The notes: a model not told the origin generated them from the letters alone. Shown: positions 41,330 through 50,860, counted from the stretch's first letter. The stretch: 64,000 bases of DNA from Candidatus Leptovillus gracilis (GCA_016716065.1 JADJXA010000004.1:372001-436000), one strand, 5' to 3'. Program-made: numbers and translations.

Positions 41330-43363
41330 ATGGCAAACAATGCTCAATCCCCGACGCCAACGCGCATTCTGGTTGTGGATGACGAACCGGAAATTGCCGA
41401 ATCCCTGGCCGACTTTTTGGTTCGCAAAGAGGGGTTCGTCGTTTCGTTGTCCAGCACCGGGGAAGAGGCGATAGAGTTTCTAAAATCAACGATTGGCGAA
41501 AACCACGAAGTTGATCTGGTGCTGTTGGATATGCGGATGCCGGGGATGTCTGGGCTGGAGGTGTTGGCCTGGATTCGGCGGCATCCGGTGCTGCAATATA
41601 CGCGGGTGGTGCTGCTAACGGCCGCTGCCGGCAGCAATGATAAAGTAGAAGCGCTCTCGGCCGGGGCCGACGATTACATCACCAAGCCCTATTATCCGCA
41701 AGAGCTGTTGGCGCGGGTGAAGACTATTTTGCGCACGCAGCAGTTAGAGAAGCAGCTTCAGCGCCAGAGCCAGCAGTTGGCGGCGTTGAACCAGATGGGC
41801 CAACGGTTGGCGACGACGCTGGAGACGCAAGAAGTGTTGGCAACGGCCGTTGCTGGGGCTATCGAAATTTTAGGCGTCGAGTCGGCGGCCGCCTTTATGT
41901 TGGAAGGGGGGCGGCTGCGCAGCAAGGCGCTGCGCACGGCCGATGGCCTGGTAGCCACCGACCATGACCTGGATGTGGACCAGGGGTTTGTGGGCCATGT
42001 TTTTGCCCGGCAAGCGCCAGCTTTGCTGAATAACCCAGAGAGCGACGGCCGTTTCCAAGCCACCACCGACGCCCCGCCCGGCATTGCGCCACACACCCTG
42101 ATGGCCGCGCCGCTGCTGGTGCGCGGCCGGCCGGTAGGCATTTTAACCTGCTACAACAAGGTGAACGGCCGTTTCCAGGAAGTAGACTTAGAGCTGTTTT
42201 CCTCCCTGGCTATCTCCATCAGCGGCTCCATCGAAAATGCCTGGCTGTTCCAACGTATCCGGCTGCGGCAGCAAGAGCTGCTGGAGAACCGCAACACCCT
42301 TCAAGCCCTCATTGATGGCATCCCCCATCCCATTTACACCATCAACGACAATTGGACGCTCATCTCCATCAACAAAAACAAGGCCAACCAACATTTAGAA
42401 ACAGACGCCGAACTGATAGGACGGCCGTGTTACCGCGCCTTTTTCCACCGGGATACCCCCTGCGAACACTGCCAGGTTGCCCTGACGTTGGCCCAAAGAC
42501 AGGCGCAAGGCTGGTCTGTAAGCTGGCAGGGCGAAGACCATCTACCCCGCGATTGGGATGTTAACGCCTACCCCATCCCCAGCAGCCAGGCCGCTTCCGT
42601 CCGCGCCGTCATCCTCTGGCAAGACCGCACCGAGGAGCGCCGCATGGAAAGCACGCTGCTGCAAGCCGGTAAACTGGCGGCGATTGGGCAGCTTGCGGCC
42701 GGCGTGGCCCATGAGATCAACAACCCCCTCACTGTCATCAACGCCAACGCCGAAATGCTTAAAATGTTCATTCCGCCCGAAGATGAAAACTACGAAGCGG
42801 TAGACCTGATCGCCCGCGCTGGGGACCGGGCCACCAAAGTGGTGCGCGGTTTATTGGACTTCGCCCGGCAGGAACAGTATAAATTTACCAGCAGCGATAT
42901 AAACCGCTCCATCCGCCAGACATTAGACTTGATCAGCTATCAATTTCAAACGGCCGACATCGCCATCATAGACAAAACATCGTCCGATTTGCCGCCCATC
43001 ACCGCCAGTTGGGAACATTTGAAAAGCGTCTGGCTGAATTTGTTGGTCAATGCGCGGGATGCTGTACAAACCGCGCCGACCAATCGGCAAATCGAAATTA
43101 CCACGCGCCTATCGCCGGAAAACGACTATATTCAAGTGTTGATCCGTGACAATGGTCACGGAATGTCGGCGGCCGAAGCGCAGCATATTTTTGAACCGTT
43201 TTACACTACAAAGGAGCCGGGCAAAGGAACTGGTTTGGGTTTAGCCACAAGTCATCGTATCATAGACCAACACGGCGGTGACATTCATGTGGTCAGCGCC
43301 CCAAACGAAGGAACGACATTTATCGTCCGTTTGCCTGTGACGCCACAGGGTAACGGCCGTTAA
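41330..43363 (+). CDS. Soluble hybrid sensor kinase: REC-GAF-PAS-HisKA-HATPase
   Basis: 677 residues, no membrane helix or signal. N-terminal receiver (VVDDEPE, phospho-acceptor D67 in DLVLLDMRMPGMSG, K in ITKPYYPQEL). A GAF domain (~155-305), a PAS domain (~320-435) with a CxxC-containing segment (PCEHCQVAL), then the HisKA H-box with H461 in GVAHEINNPLTVINAN. The ATPase N box is near LLVNARDAVQ; G boxes are RDNGHGMSAAEA and GKGTGLGLATSH. An internal receiver before the kinase suggests it takes input from another phosphorelay and a cytoplasmic ligand. The start ATG has only a weak GGGG site. The pucR-like gene begins 9 nt after its stop. Confidence 0.92.
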   Translation: MANNAQSPTPTRILVVDDEPEIAESLADFLVRKEGFVVSLSSTGEEAIEFLKSTIGENHEVDLVLLDMRMPGMSGLEVLAWIRRHPVLQYTRVVLLTAAAGSNDKVEALSAGADDYITKPYYPQELLARVKTILRTQQLEKQLQRQSQQLAALNQMGQRLATTLETQEVLATAVAGAIEILGVESAAAFMLEGGRLRSKALRTADGLVATDHDLDVDQGFVGHVFARQAPALLNNPESDGRFQATTDAPPGIAPHTLMAAPLLVRGRPVGILTCYNKVNGRFQEVDLELFSSLAISISGSIENAWLFQRIRLRQQELLENRNTLQALIDGIPHPIYTINDNWTLISINKNKANQHLETDAELIGRPCYRAFFHRDTPCEHCQVALTLAQRQAQGWSVSWQGEDHLPRDWDVNAYPIPSSQAASVRAVILWQDRTEERRMESTLLQAGKLAAIGQLAAGVAHEINNPLTVINANAEMLKMFIPPEDENYEAVDLIARAGDRATKVVRGLLDFARQEQYKFTSSDINRSIRQTLDLISYQFQTADIAIIDKTSSDLPPITASWEHLKSVWLNLLVNARDAVQTAPTNRQIEITTRLSPENDYIQVLIRDNGHGMSAAEAQHIFEPFYTTKEPGKGTGLGLATSHRIIDQHGGDIHVVSAPNEGTTFIVRLPVTPQGNGR

Positions 43364-43372
43364 CAAACAGCC

Positions 43373-45031
43373 ATGAATAACCAAACAACACTTACCGAAC
43401 TAAATATAGGCGATGTCTTGCGCCTGGCTTTACCCCTCAGCACCACGGTTTCCGCCGGGGCGCGGCACGCCCGGCGCAACGTCAAGTGGGCCGTTCTGCT
43501 GACAAGCTGGGCGGATCTGGACGACCAGGTAGAGCAAGGTGATCTACTGATCATCCCCCCGGTTTTGGAAGAACAGACCCCCACAACCAGCCTGATGGAC
43601 CTGCTAGACAAGGTGGTCGAGCTTGAAGTTGCCGGGCTGCTTATCTTCAAAGAAGTGCCCGAAAACATCGCCGAAAAAGCCAGCGCCCTTAACCTGCCCC
43701 TGCTAGTCGCCCCGCCCGGCATCTCCGTCCGCGATGCGCATCAGGCCATCGTCTTCCTCCTGGCCGACCGGCAGGCGGCCACGGCCGAACGTGGGATGCA
43801 GCTTTACCGCAAACTATCGGAAATGTCCCGCGAGGAACAAGGGCTGCAAGCCATGACCGATGTCATGTCTAAGCTCACCGGCAAAATTGTGGTCATCCAG
43901 GATAAACGGCTGGAGGTGCGGGCTATTAGTTCGCCTCGCACCACCGACGTGGATGAAGCGGAACTCATTGAAGTGCTGATGCAGCGCGACGAACTGCCGG
44001 CCGTGCTGCGCAACCGCAAAGCGGCGGCCAAAGCGCGGCAAAGCTATTGGCAGCAGCTTTTACCCGTTAAGAACCTGGCGCGTTTGGTCAGCCCTATTAT
44101 TTCCGGCGACCGGGCGCGTGGGTATCTGTCTGTGGTTGGCCCGGCCGATCAGCTTGATCTGTTGGATAACCTGACGGTGGAGCATGGCGCGGCTGCCTGC
44201 GCGCTGGAAATGGCAAAGGCCAAAGCGGTCAGCGAAGCCAAAAAGTCGCTGCGCGGTGATTTTTTGGAGGGTTTGCTGGCCGGAACACTGCCGCAAAAAG
44301 AGATCGAACGGCTGGCCGGCCGTCTGGACCACGATACCACTCAGCCCCATGCGGTGATGACGTTTGCCTGGAATGGGCCGGAACTGCCTTCTTTGCGACG
44401 GCTGGAAACCACCATTAACTGGCTGCTGCGGAATCATCCCCGGCCGGCGCTGGTACACATTTATGGCGACCAGCACGCCTGTGTTTTCCAATCGCTCAAG
44501 AGCGTCGAAGACATGGAATCGGCGCATGAACTGGCCCGACGGCTGTTGGAGCAGGTAGACGCCGAATACCCGAATACGCACCTGATGGGTGGCATCAGCG
44601 GGCCGGTGTTGACGTTGGCCGATTGGCCCCAGGTTTACCACGAGGCGCTGCAAGCGATGCAGTTGGGCCAACGGCTAAAGATGAACCAGGTGGTGGAATT
44701 TGGCAGTTTGGGCATTTACCGCCTGTTGGGGCGGCTGGAGAATGTGCCGGCCGTGGTGGAGTTTACCGATCAGGTGATTGGGCCGCTGGTGCGCTACGAC
44801 GATCAGCATCGCAGCACGTTGGTGCAAACCATTGACGCCTACTTCACCCATCACGGCAACATCAGTCAGACGGCCGAAGCGCTGTTCATCCACCGCAATA
44901 CCTTATTGTATCGCCTGGACCGCATTCAGGAGCTGACCAACCACAATCTGAGCCAGGCCAATATGCGGCTGGCGCTGCAACTGGCGCTCAAATTATGGCA
45001 GCTGCGCCCAGAATCACCGCGGATAAGTTAA
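43373..45031 (+). CDS. PucR/CdaR-family transcriptional regulator
   Basis: 552 residues. An N-terminal PucR-type sensory domain (~10-130), a central CdaR GGDEF-like region (~290-420) and the C-terminal PucR HTH (TLVQTIDAYFTHHGNISQTA followed by EALFIHRNTLLYRLDRI). The family controls use of purines, sugar acids or amino acids. It lies 9 nt after the hybrid kinase, so they are probably co-transcribed. Its target is unknown; the uracil permease is 38 kb away. The branched-chain cluster follows after its terminator. Confidence 0.88.
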   Translation: MNNQTTLTELNIGDVLRLALPLSTTVSAGARHARRNVKWAVLLTSWADLDDQVEQGDLLIIPPVLEEQTPTTSLMDLLDKVVELEVAGLLIFKEVPENIAEKASALNLPLLVAPPGISVRDAHQAIVFLLADRQAATAERGMQLYRKLSEMSREEQGLQAMTDVMSKLTGKIVVIQDKRLEVRAISSPRTTDVDEAELIEVLMQRDELPAVLRNRKAAAKARQSYWQQLLPVKNLARLVSPIISGDRARGYLSVVGPADQLDLLDNLTVEHGAAACALEMAKAKAVSEAKKSLRGDFLEGLLAGTLPQKEIERLAGRLDHDTTQPHAVMTFAWNGPELPSLRRLETTINWLLRNHPRPALVHIYGDQHACVFQSLKSVEDMESAHELARRLLEQVDAEYPNTHLMGGISGPVLTLADWPQVYHEALQAMQLGQRLKMNQVVEFGSLGIYRLLGRLENVPAVVEFTDQVIGPLVRYDDQHRSTLVQTIDAYFTHHGNISQTAEALFIHRNTLLYRLDRIQELTNHNLSQANMRLALQLALKLWQLRPESPRIS

Positions 45032-45163
45032 GTTTTGTATAGTTTTTACTAATAAATGGTTCAGGATTCTTGTAAGTTAACTGTATATTTCTCACGCAGG
45101 CCGCTTTATACTTCTAAATGACTTGTGCTGAAATGCGCGGTTCAGTGGGAAATAGTGGGAAAC

Positions 45164-45196
45164 AAAAAGAGCGCGGCTGCGGCTGGCGCTCTTTTT
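45164..45196 (+). terminator. Intrinsic terminator after the pucR-like gene
   Basis: An 11-bp stem AAAAAGAGCGC/GCGCTCTTTTT with an 11-nt loop and U-run. The arms make it work in both directions. It separates the regulator genes from the ilv leader. Confidence 0.75.
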
Positions 45197-45337
45197 GGTT
45201 TAAACAAACGGCCGTTTCCCACCCTTGTACACATCTTACAAATCTATGGCCGTTTTTCTTGTGTGTTTTGGCCTATGGACGATGATGGGAACGGCCGTTA
45301 CCCTTGTGAACATCTGAAAATGCTTTTTTGTGAGAAC

Positions 45338-45424
45338 ATGAAACGTACTTTGAACTTTGTCCTTATTAGCCTTATTAGCCTGGTCCTTATTATCGTCGTT
45401 AAGGATCCGTTGCCGGTTGGGTGA
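45338..45424 (+). CDS. ilv leader peptide, 28 residues
   Basis: ATG AAA CGT then a run of branched-chain codons: the peptide contains FVLISLISLVLIIVV, with six Leu, four Ile and five Val among 28 residues, and ends KDPLPVG. It is followed at ~37 nt by a canonical terminator. This is the design of the enterobacterial ilvB and ilvGMEDA leaders, where a starving ribosome stalls on Ile/Leu/Val codons and prevents the terminator from forming. No strong ribosome site (TGAGAAC upstream). Not expected to have a function as a protein. Confidence 0.8.
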   Translation: MKRTLNFVLISLISLVLIIVVKDPLPVG

Positions 45425-45461
45425 ACAAGGATAAACAAACAAACCATCGTTTGAATCCAGG

Positions 45462-45492
45462 CCGCCCAACAGGGCGGTTTTTTGTTTTTTAG
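45462..45492 (+). terminator. Attenuator terminator of the ilv leader
   Basis: CCGCCC/GGGCGG with a 4-nt AACA loop and then TTTTTTGTTTTTT. Its 5' arm and loop (CCCAAC, 45465-45470) can pair instead with GTTGGG (45416-45421) at the end of the leader reading frame, an antiterminator option that a stalled ribosome would favour. Confidence 0.8.
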
Positions 45493-45624
45493 TACAGAAG
45501 CCATGAACACATTTAACTTTGAGACACAAACCGATTCGCAGACTCAGACTGACGCCAAGCACGGCCGTCAGTCCTCTTCAATGTCCATGTGTTCGGCGGT
45601 AGCCAACCCTCCCCTGTGTGTACC

Positions 45625-45659
45625 AAAGCAGAAAACCAACCAGTTTTCTGCTTTTTTTG
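45625..45659 (+). terminator. Second terminator directly upstream of ilvB
   Basis: A stem AGCAGAAAAC/GTTTTCTGCT with a 6-nt loop and seven U, about 80 nt before the ilvB start. It adds a second barrier after the attenuator. What regulates it is not visible; the region between the two has one ACGGCCGT and no branched-chain-rich reading frame. Confidence 0.7.
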
Positions 45660-45738
45660 TCCCTCATTCACCTTCTATCCCCACATCAGCCAATTTTTAT
45701 CAGCAAATCTCTATTGCTCAACAAGGAGGAGCAACCAT

Positions 45739-47457
45739 ATGAGTAAAATGAAAACAGGTGGTCAGATTGTTTGGGAAAGCCTTCTCAAAGAAGGCGTAGA
45801 CGTTGTATTCGGTCTGCCAGGCGGCGCCATCTTGCCGGCCTACGATGACTTAATGAAGTACGAATACCCCATTCATCATGTCCTCGTGACCCACGAGCAA
45901 AGCGCGGCCCACATGGCCGATGGTTACGCCCGCGCCACCGGCCGCGTTGGCGTCTGCATCGCCACCTCCGGCCCTGGGGCAACCAACCTCATCACCGGGT
46001 TAGCCACCGCCTACATGGATTCCTCGCCCATCGTCGCCATTACCGGCCAGGTTCCCACCTCCTTGCTCGGCCGCGACGGCTTTCAGGAAGCCGACGTTCA
46101 GGGCGTCAGCTTGCCTGTAACCAAGCATAATTATCTCATCACCGACGTCCGCGATTTGGCCGATGCCATCAAAGAGGCGTTTTACATCGCCGGAACTGGC
46201 CGCCCCGGCCCTGTTTTGGTGGACATTTGCAAAGATGCGTTACAGGCTTCCGTGGAGTATGAATATCCCGAATCGGTCTACCTGCCCGGTTACAAACCCA
46301 ACCTGAACGCCCCCGATGAGGCTTCTGTCGCCCGCGCCGCCCGCCTGCTCAACGAAGCCAAAAAACCGCTGATCGTCGCCGGACAAGGCGTTTCCATCGC
46401 CAGAGCAGAGAAGGAACTGCGCCAATTAGCTGAAAAAGCCAACATCCCCGTATCTACCAGTTTGCTGGGCATCGGCACGTTCCCCTCCACCCACCCCCTG
46501 TCCATCAGTTGGGGCGGGATGCACGGCGAAGCGTATACCAACTACGCCATGCAAGAGTGCGATGTCATGTTCGCCATCGGTGCGCGCCTGGATGACCGGC
46601 TGACCGGCGCCTTTGATACCTTTGCCCCCAACGCCAAAATCATCCACGTAGACCTGGACCCGGCCGAAATGGGCAAAAACATCACCATTGATACCCCCGT
46701 TGTTGGCGACGCCCTGCTCACGCTGAAAATGCTCCTGCCGCAAATGCAGCCCAACGAACACCCGGCCTGGCTGGCCAAGATCGCCGACTGGAAAACAGAA
46801 TCCACCGAACGTGACATTATCGCCCAGGAAACCGACGAACTGGTGGCCCCATACATCATGCGCCAACTCTGGCACGCCACCAATGAAGGCGACGCCACCG
46901 TGGTGAGCGACGTAGGCCAGCATCAGATGTGGGAAGCGCAATACTTCCACCACACCAAACGGCGCAGCCTGCTGACGTCTGGCGGTTTGGGCACGATGGG
47001 GTTTGGCCTGCCGGCGGCCATTGGCGCCCAAATGGGGCTGCCCGATGAAGAGATTTGGGTGGTGGCTGGTGATGGCGGTTTCCAGATGACGATGATCGAA
47101 CTCTCGACCGTTATGCAGGAGCGGCTGCCCATCAAAATAGCCATCATCAACAATGGCTACCTGGGCATGGTGCGCCAGTGGCAAGACGTGTTTTACAACA
47201 AACGGCACGCCGGCACGCCATTGTTCAACCCCGATTTTGTGAAGCTGGCCGATGCCTATGGCATCCCGGCCAAATCGGTGACGCGCAAAGAGGATGTGTA
47301 CAGCGCCATCAAAGAGGCGCAGGCCGCCGATGGTCCGTATCTGCTGGATTTCCAGGTGGAGGAATTCACCAACGTCTATCCGATGGTCGCTCCTGGCAAG
47401 AGCAACGCCGACATGATTCGTCGTCCGATGCCTAATTTGATGGAAGGTGCAGAATAA
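45739..47457 (+). CDS. ilvB: Acetolactate synthase large subunit
   Basis: 572 residues from the ATG at 45739, placed by AAGGAGGAGCA; the frame is open further upstream but only through the leader. Thiamine-diphosphate enzyme: catalytic Glu in LVTHEQSAAHMADGYARATG, FAD-binding middle domain, ThDP/Mg motif GDGGFQMTMIEL...NNGYLGMVRQWQ. It condenses two pyruvates or pyruvate plus 2-oxobutyrate, the first common step to Val/Leu and Ile. The downstream ilvN overlaps by one base. Confidence 0.96.
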   Translation: MSKMKTGGQIVWESLLKEGVDVVFGLPGGAILPAYDDLMKYEYPIHHVLVTHEQSAAHMADGYARATGRVGVCIATSGPGATNLITGLATAYMDSSPIVAITGQVPTSLLGRDGFQEADVQGVSLPVTKHNYLITDVRDLADAIKEAFYIAGTGRPGPVLVDICKDALQASVEYEYPESVYLPGYKPNLNAPDEASVARAARLLNEAKKPLIVAGQGVSIARAEKELRQLAEKANIPVSTSLLGIGTFPSTHPLSISWGGMHGEAYTNYAMQECDVMFAIGARLDDRLTGAFDTFAPNAKIIHVDLDPAEMGKNITIDTPVVGDALLTLKMLLPQMQPNEHPAWLAKIADWKTESTERDIIAQETDELVAPYIMRQLWHATNEGDATVVSDVGQHQMWEAQYFHHTKRRSLLTSGGLGTMGFGLPAAIGAQMGLPDEEIWVVAGDGGFQMTMIELSTVMQERLPIKIAIINNGYLGMVRQWQDVFYNKRHAGTPLFNPDFVKLADAYGIPAKSVTRKEDVYSAIKEAQAADGPYLLDFQVEEFTNVYPMVAPGKSNADMIRRPMPNLMEGAE

Positions 47458-48011
47458 TGAGCGAAATACAGACGAAACAACACACGATGATTGCCTGGAT
47501 GGAAGATAAACCGGGCGTTTTGAACCGGGTGGCCGGGTTGTTCCGCCGCCGCAACTTTAACATTGAGAGTCTGGCTGTGGGGCATAGTGAAACGCCAGGC
47601 ATCAGCCGCATGACGTTTGTGGCGCGGGGAACGCCCCGCGATATGAGCCAGATTCGGACGCAGTTGGATAAGTTGATCAACGTCGTGGACATTCAGGACG
47701 TGACCAATGAGCCGGTGGTGATGCGTGAACTGGCGCTGCTAAAGGTGCAGGCGAGCAATGGCAACCGGTCGCAGGTGATGCAGATCGTGGATATTTATCG
47801 CGCAAGCATCATTGATGTAGACCTGGATTCGATGATTGTACAAATTGTCGGCCCAGAGGAGCGGGTGGAATCGTTTATCAAGCTGCTGAGTAATTTTGGC
47901 ATTGACGAAATGGTGCGCACCGGCCGGGTGGCGATGGTGCGCGGTGGCAAAAGTGAAAAACAGCGGGATGTGGAAACGGCCGTTCGCGGCTACACCAATG
48001 GAAATGGTTAG
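47457..48011 (+). CDS. ilvN: Acetolactate synthase regulatory subunit
   Basis: 184 residues, normal for the large IlvN/IlvH form. N-terminal ACT domain (MIAWMEDKPGVLNRVAGLFR...FNIESLAVGHSETPGISRMT) that binds valine for feedback control, and the ALS_ss_C domain (ELALLKVQASNGNRSQVMQI...VDLDSMIVQIVGPEERVESF). It starts in the TAATGA overlap with ilvB, giving coupled translation. Confidence 0.95.
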   Translation: MSEIQTKQHTMIAWMEDKPGVLNRVAGLFRRRNFNIESLAVGHSETPGISRMTFVARGTPRDMSQIRTQLDKLINVVDIQDVTNEPVVMRELALLKVQASNGNRSQVMQIVDIYRASIIDVDLDSMIVQIVGPEERVESFIKLLSNFGIDEMVRTGRVAMVRGGKSEKQRDVETAVRGYTNGNG

Positions 48012-48076
48012 TTGATAGTGGATAGTTGATAGTTGTTAGCCAAAACTATCAACTCCCAACTATCAACTCCCAACTA
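48007..48076. repeat. Word-type inverted repeat between ilvN and ilvC
   Basis: GTTGATAGTGGATAGTTGAT and a GTTGTTAG end on one side; CTATCAACTCCCAACTATCA on the other. Same word family as 16059-16134. Ends immediately before AAAGGAGA. Confidence 0.8.
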
Positions 48077-48090
48077 AAAGGAGATTCATC

Positions 48091-49095
48091 TTGGCAAACA
48101 TCTTTTACGACAAAGACGCAGACCTGAGTCTGTTAGACGGCAAAACCGTCGCCATTATCGGTTATGGCAGCCAGGGCCACGCCCATGCGCTGAACCTGAA
48201 AGATTCCGGCGTGAACGTGGTGGTGGGCCTGTACGAAGGCAGCAAATCGTGGCGGCAGGCGGAAGCGGCCGGACTCACCGTCAAAACCGTCGCCGAGGCG
48301 ACGCAAGCGGCCGACGCCATCATGATTTTGACCCCGGACACCAGCCAGGCGGCCATCTACAAATCGGACATCGAGCCGTACCTGACGGCCGGTAAAACCC
48401 TGATGTTCAGCCACGGCTTCAACATTCGTTTTGGGCAAATTGTGCCCCCGGCGAACGTGGACGTGAGCATGGTGGCCCCCAAAGCGCCCGGCCACCGCGT
48501 GCGCGAGGTCTTTGCCGAAGGCGGCGGTACGCCCGGCCTGGTGGCCGTGCATCAAGATGCCAGCGGCCAGGCCAAAGCGTTTGCCCTGGCCTACGCCAAA
48601 GGCATCGGCTGCACCCGCGCCGGGGTCATCGAAACGACCTTCTCCGAAGAGACCGAGACCGACCTCTTTGGCGAGCAGGCGGTGTTGTGCGGCGGCGTGA
48701 CGGCGCTGGTGGATGCCGCGTTTAACACCCTGGTCAATGCCGGCTACCAGCCGGAAATCGCCTACTTTGAATGTATGCACGAGCTGAAATTGATCGTGGA
48801 CCTGATGTATCAGGGTGGCATGAGCTACATGCGCTATTCCATCAGCGACACGGCCGAACACGGCGATTACACCGCCGGGCCGAAAATCATCACCGACCAG
48901 ACCAAAGAGGCGATGGCGCAAATCCTGGCCGACATTCGTTCCGGCTCTTATGCCGAGGGTTGGATTGACGAGAATGCCAACGGCCGTCCCTGGTTCAACC
49001 AGCGCCGCGAAGAAGCCCGCACCTCCCAAATTGAGACGGTGGGTAAACAACTGCGCTCGATGATGCCGTGGCTGAACCCAAAAGAGATTAATTAG
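48091..49095 (+). CDS. ilvC: Ketol-acid reductoisomerase
   Basis: 334 residues, class I length. NAD(P)H-binding GYGSQGHAHALNLKDSGVNV, then APKAPGHRVREVFAEGGGTPGL and the Mg-binding ETFSEETETDLFGEQ. It isomerises and reduces acetohydroxy acids. The start is a TTG at 48091, supported by AAAGGAGA seven nt upstream; no ATG lies near. NADPH versus NADH choice depends on the loop after GLYEGSKSW, which has Ser/Lys and fits NADPH. Confidence 0.95.
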   Translation: MANIFYDKDADLSLLDGKTVAIIGYGSQGHAHALNLKDSGVNVVVGLYEGSKSWRQAEAAGLTVKTVAEATQAADAIMILTPDTSQAAIYKSDIEPYLTAGKTLMFSHGFNIRFGQIVPPANVDVSMVAPKAPGHRVREVFAEGGGTPGLVAVHQDASGQAKAFALAYAKGIGCTRAGVIETTFSEETETDLFGEQAVLCGGVTALVDAAFNTLVNAGYQPEIAYFECMHELKLIVDLMYQGGMSYMRYSISDTAEHGDYTAGPKIITDQTKEAMAQILADIRSGSYAEGWIDENANGRPWFNQRREEARTSQIETVGKQLRSMMPWLNPKEIN

Positions 49096-49157
49096 CGGGT
49101 AGCGGGTGGCGAGTAGCGTGTGTATCTACACTCGCTACCCGCTACTCGCTACTCGCC
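49095..49157. repeat. Word-type inverted repeat between ilvC and leuA
   Basis: GCGGGTAGCGGGTGGCGAGT on the left and CGCTACCCGCTACTCGCTAC plus CTCGC on the right. Near-perfect long hairpin, ending 6 nt before the leuA ribosome site. Confidence 0.8.
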
Positions 49158-49170
49158 TAAGGAGAACAAA

Positions 49171-50820
49171 ATGGACGAAGATGGGGTTGTGAACAAGGAT
49201 AGCGTAATCTTTTTTGATACTACCTTGCGCGACGGTGAGCAATCGCCGGGGGCGACGTTGAACGTGGATGAGAAATTAGAAATCGCCCGGCAGCTTTCGC
49301 GGCTGGGCGTGGACGTGTGCGAAGCGGGCTTTCCGATTGCTTCGCCCGGCGATTTCGACGCCGTGCGGCGGATTGCCGAGGAAGTGGGACCGTTGGTAGA
49401 CGGCCGTAAATCCGGCCAACCCATGGTCATCGCCGGTCTTGCTCGCGCCAGCCAGGTAGACATCCAACGCGCCTACGACGCCGTCAAGGTCGCGCCGCGC
49501 CACCGCATCCACACCTTCCTGGCGACAAGCGACATCCATTTAAAGCACAAACTCAAAATTGACCGTGAAGAGTGCGTGGACCAGGTGATTACGGCCGTTA
49601 CCTTCGCCCGCAGCCTGTGCCGCGATGTGGAATTTTCGCCCGAAGACGCCGGCCGTTCCGACCCCGACTTTTTGGTCCAGGTCCTCGGCGAAGCCATCAA
49701 GGCGGGCGCAACTACCCTGAATATCCCCGACACCGTCGGCTACACCACCCCGGACGAATTTGGCTGGCTGATCAAATACCTGATCGCCAACACGCCTGGC
49801 GCGGACAAAGTCGTCTGGTCGGTCCACTGCCACGACGACCTGGGGCTGGCGACGGCCAACACCCTGGCGGGCGTGCAAAACGGCGCGCGCCAGGTCGAAG
49901 TGACCATCAACGGCATCGGCGAACGCGCTGGCAATACCTCGTTGGAAGAAGTGGCTATGGCGATTGCCACCCGGCCGCAAACGTTCAACTTGCAAACCAA
50001 CATAGACACCACCCAGATCATTCGCACCAGCCGCATGGTCAGCGCCTACACCGGCATGGTGGTGCAGCCCAACAAAGCCATCGTCGGGGCCAACGCCTTT
50101 GCCCACGAAGCCGGCATCCACCAGGATGGCATGTTGAAAAACCAGCAAACCTACGAAATCATGCGGCCGGAAACGGTGGGCCTGCACGCTTCTAAATTGG
50201 TGTTGGGCAAACATTCCGGCCGTCATGCCTTCCGTATGCGCTTGCAAGACCTGGGGTATGGCGACCTGGACAAAGAGGAATTGGACGCCGCTTTCCAACG
50301 GTTTAAGCGGCTGGCCGACAAGAAAAAAGTTGTCACCGACGCCGACATTGAAGCCATCATCGCCGACGAAATTTACCAGCCGCCGGAAATCTGGAAGCTG
50401 AACCACATTCAGGTGTCGTGCGGTGATTTAAGTATGCCCACCGCCACCGTCAGCCTCACCGGCCCGGATGGCGTGGAATACCGCGACGCCGCTCTGGGAA
50501 CCGGCCCGGTGGATGCGGTCTATCAGGCGGTTAACCGCATCGTTGGCGTCTCTAACCGGCTGACCGAGTTCACCATCAACGCCGTGACCGAAGGTCTGGA
50601 CGCCGTGGCCGAGACGACCATTCGTCTCCAGCCGGAAAATGGCGGCACGGCGTACAGCTTGAACCCGCAGACCAATCAGCCGTTTGTGCGCACGTTTAGC
50701 GGCCATGGAGCCAGCACAGACATCGTGGTGTCCAGCGCCCGCGCTTACATCAGCGCCCTGAACAAGATGTTGGCAGCGCGAGAGGAATATTCTAGCGAGG
50801 TTTCAATGACGGTAGGATGA
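49171..50820 (+). CDS. leuA: 2-isopropylmalate synthase
   Basis: 549 residues from the ATG at 49171 (AAGGAGAACAAA upstream). HMGL-like TIM barrel with FFDTTLRDGEQSPGATLN, metal-binding HCHDDLGLATAN (HxH), and NGIGERAGNTSLEEVAMA. C-terminal LeuA dimer/allosteric domain (~400-549), so leucine feedback is likely. It condenses acetyl-CoA with 2-oxoisovalerate. Distinct from the second TIM-barrel synthase at 54599, which is of the citramalate type. Confidence 0.95.
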   Translation: MDEDGVVNKDSVIFFDTTLRDGEQSPGATLNVDEKLEIARQLSRLGVDVCEAGFPIASPGDFDAVRRIAEEVGPLVDGRKSGQPMVIAGLARASQVDIQRAYDAVKVAPRHRIHTFLATSDIHLKHKLKIDREECVDQVITAVTFARSLCRDVEFSPEDAGRSDPDFLVQVLGEAIKAGATTLNIPDTVGYTTPDEFGWLIKYLIANTPGADKVVWSVHCHDDLGLATANTLAGVQNGARQVEVTINGIGERAGNTSLEEVAMAIATRPQTFNLQTNIDTTQIIRTSRMVSAYTGMVVQPNKAIVGANAFAHEAGIHQDGMLKNQQTYEIMRPETVGLHASKLVLGKHSGRHAFRMRLQDLGYGDLDKEELDAAFQRFKRLADKKKVVTDADIEAIIADEIYQPPEIWKLNHIQVSCGDLSMPTATVSLTGPDGVEYRDAALGTGPVDAVYQAVNRIVGVSNRLTEFTINAVTEGLDAVAETTIRLQPENGGTAYSLNPQTNQPFVRTFSGHGASTDIVVSSARAYISALNKMLAAREEYSSEVSMTVG

Positions 50821-50825
50821 GCAGT

Positions 50826-50860
50826 GAACTATCAACTGCCAACTATCAACTATCAACTGT
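50826..50860. repeat. Single-arm word repeat after leuA
   Basis: Three variants of AACTATCAACTGCC in tandem, the same word as at 48007-48076 but without the facing arm. Confidence 0.65.

Noticed and set aside
45482..45742. An 86-codon frame between the two ilv terminators as a gene
   Set aside because: It runs through the second terminator and ends on the ilvB ribosome site, lacks its own ribosome site and shows no protein pattern.
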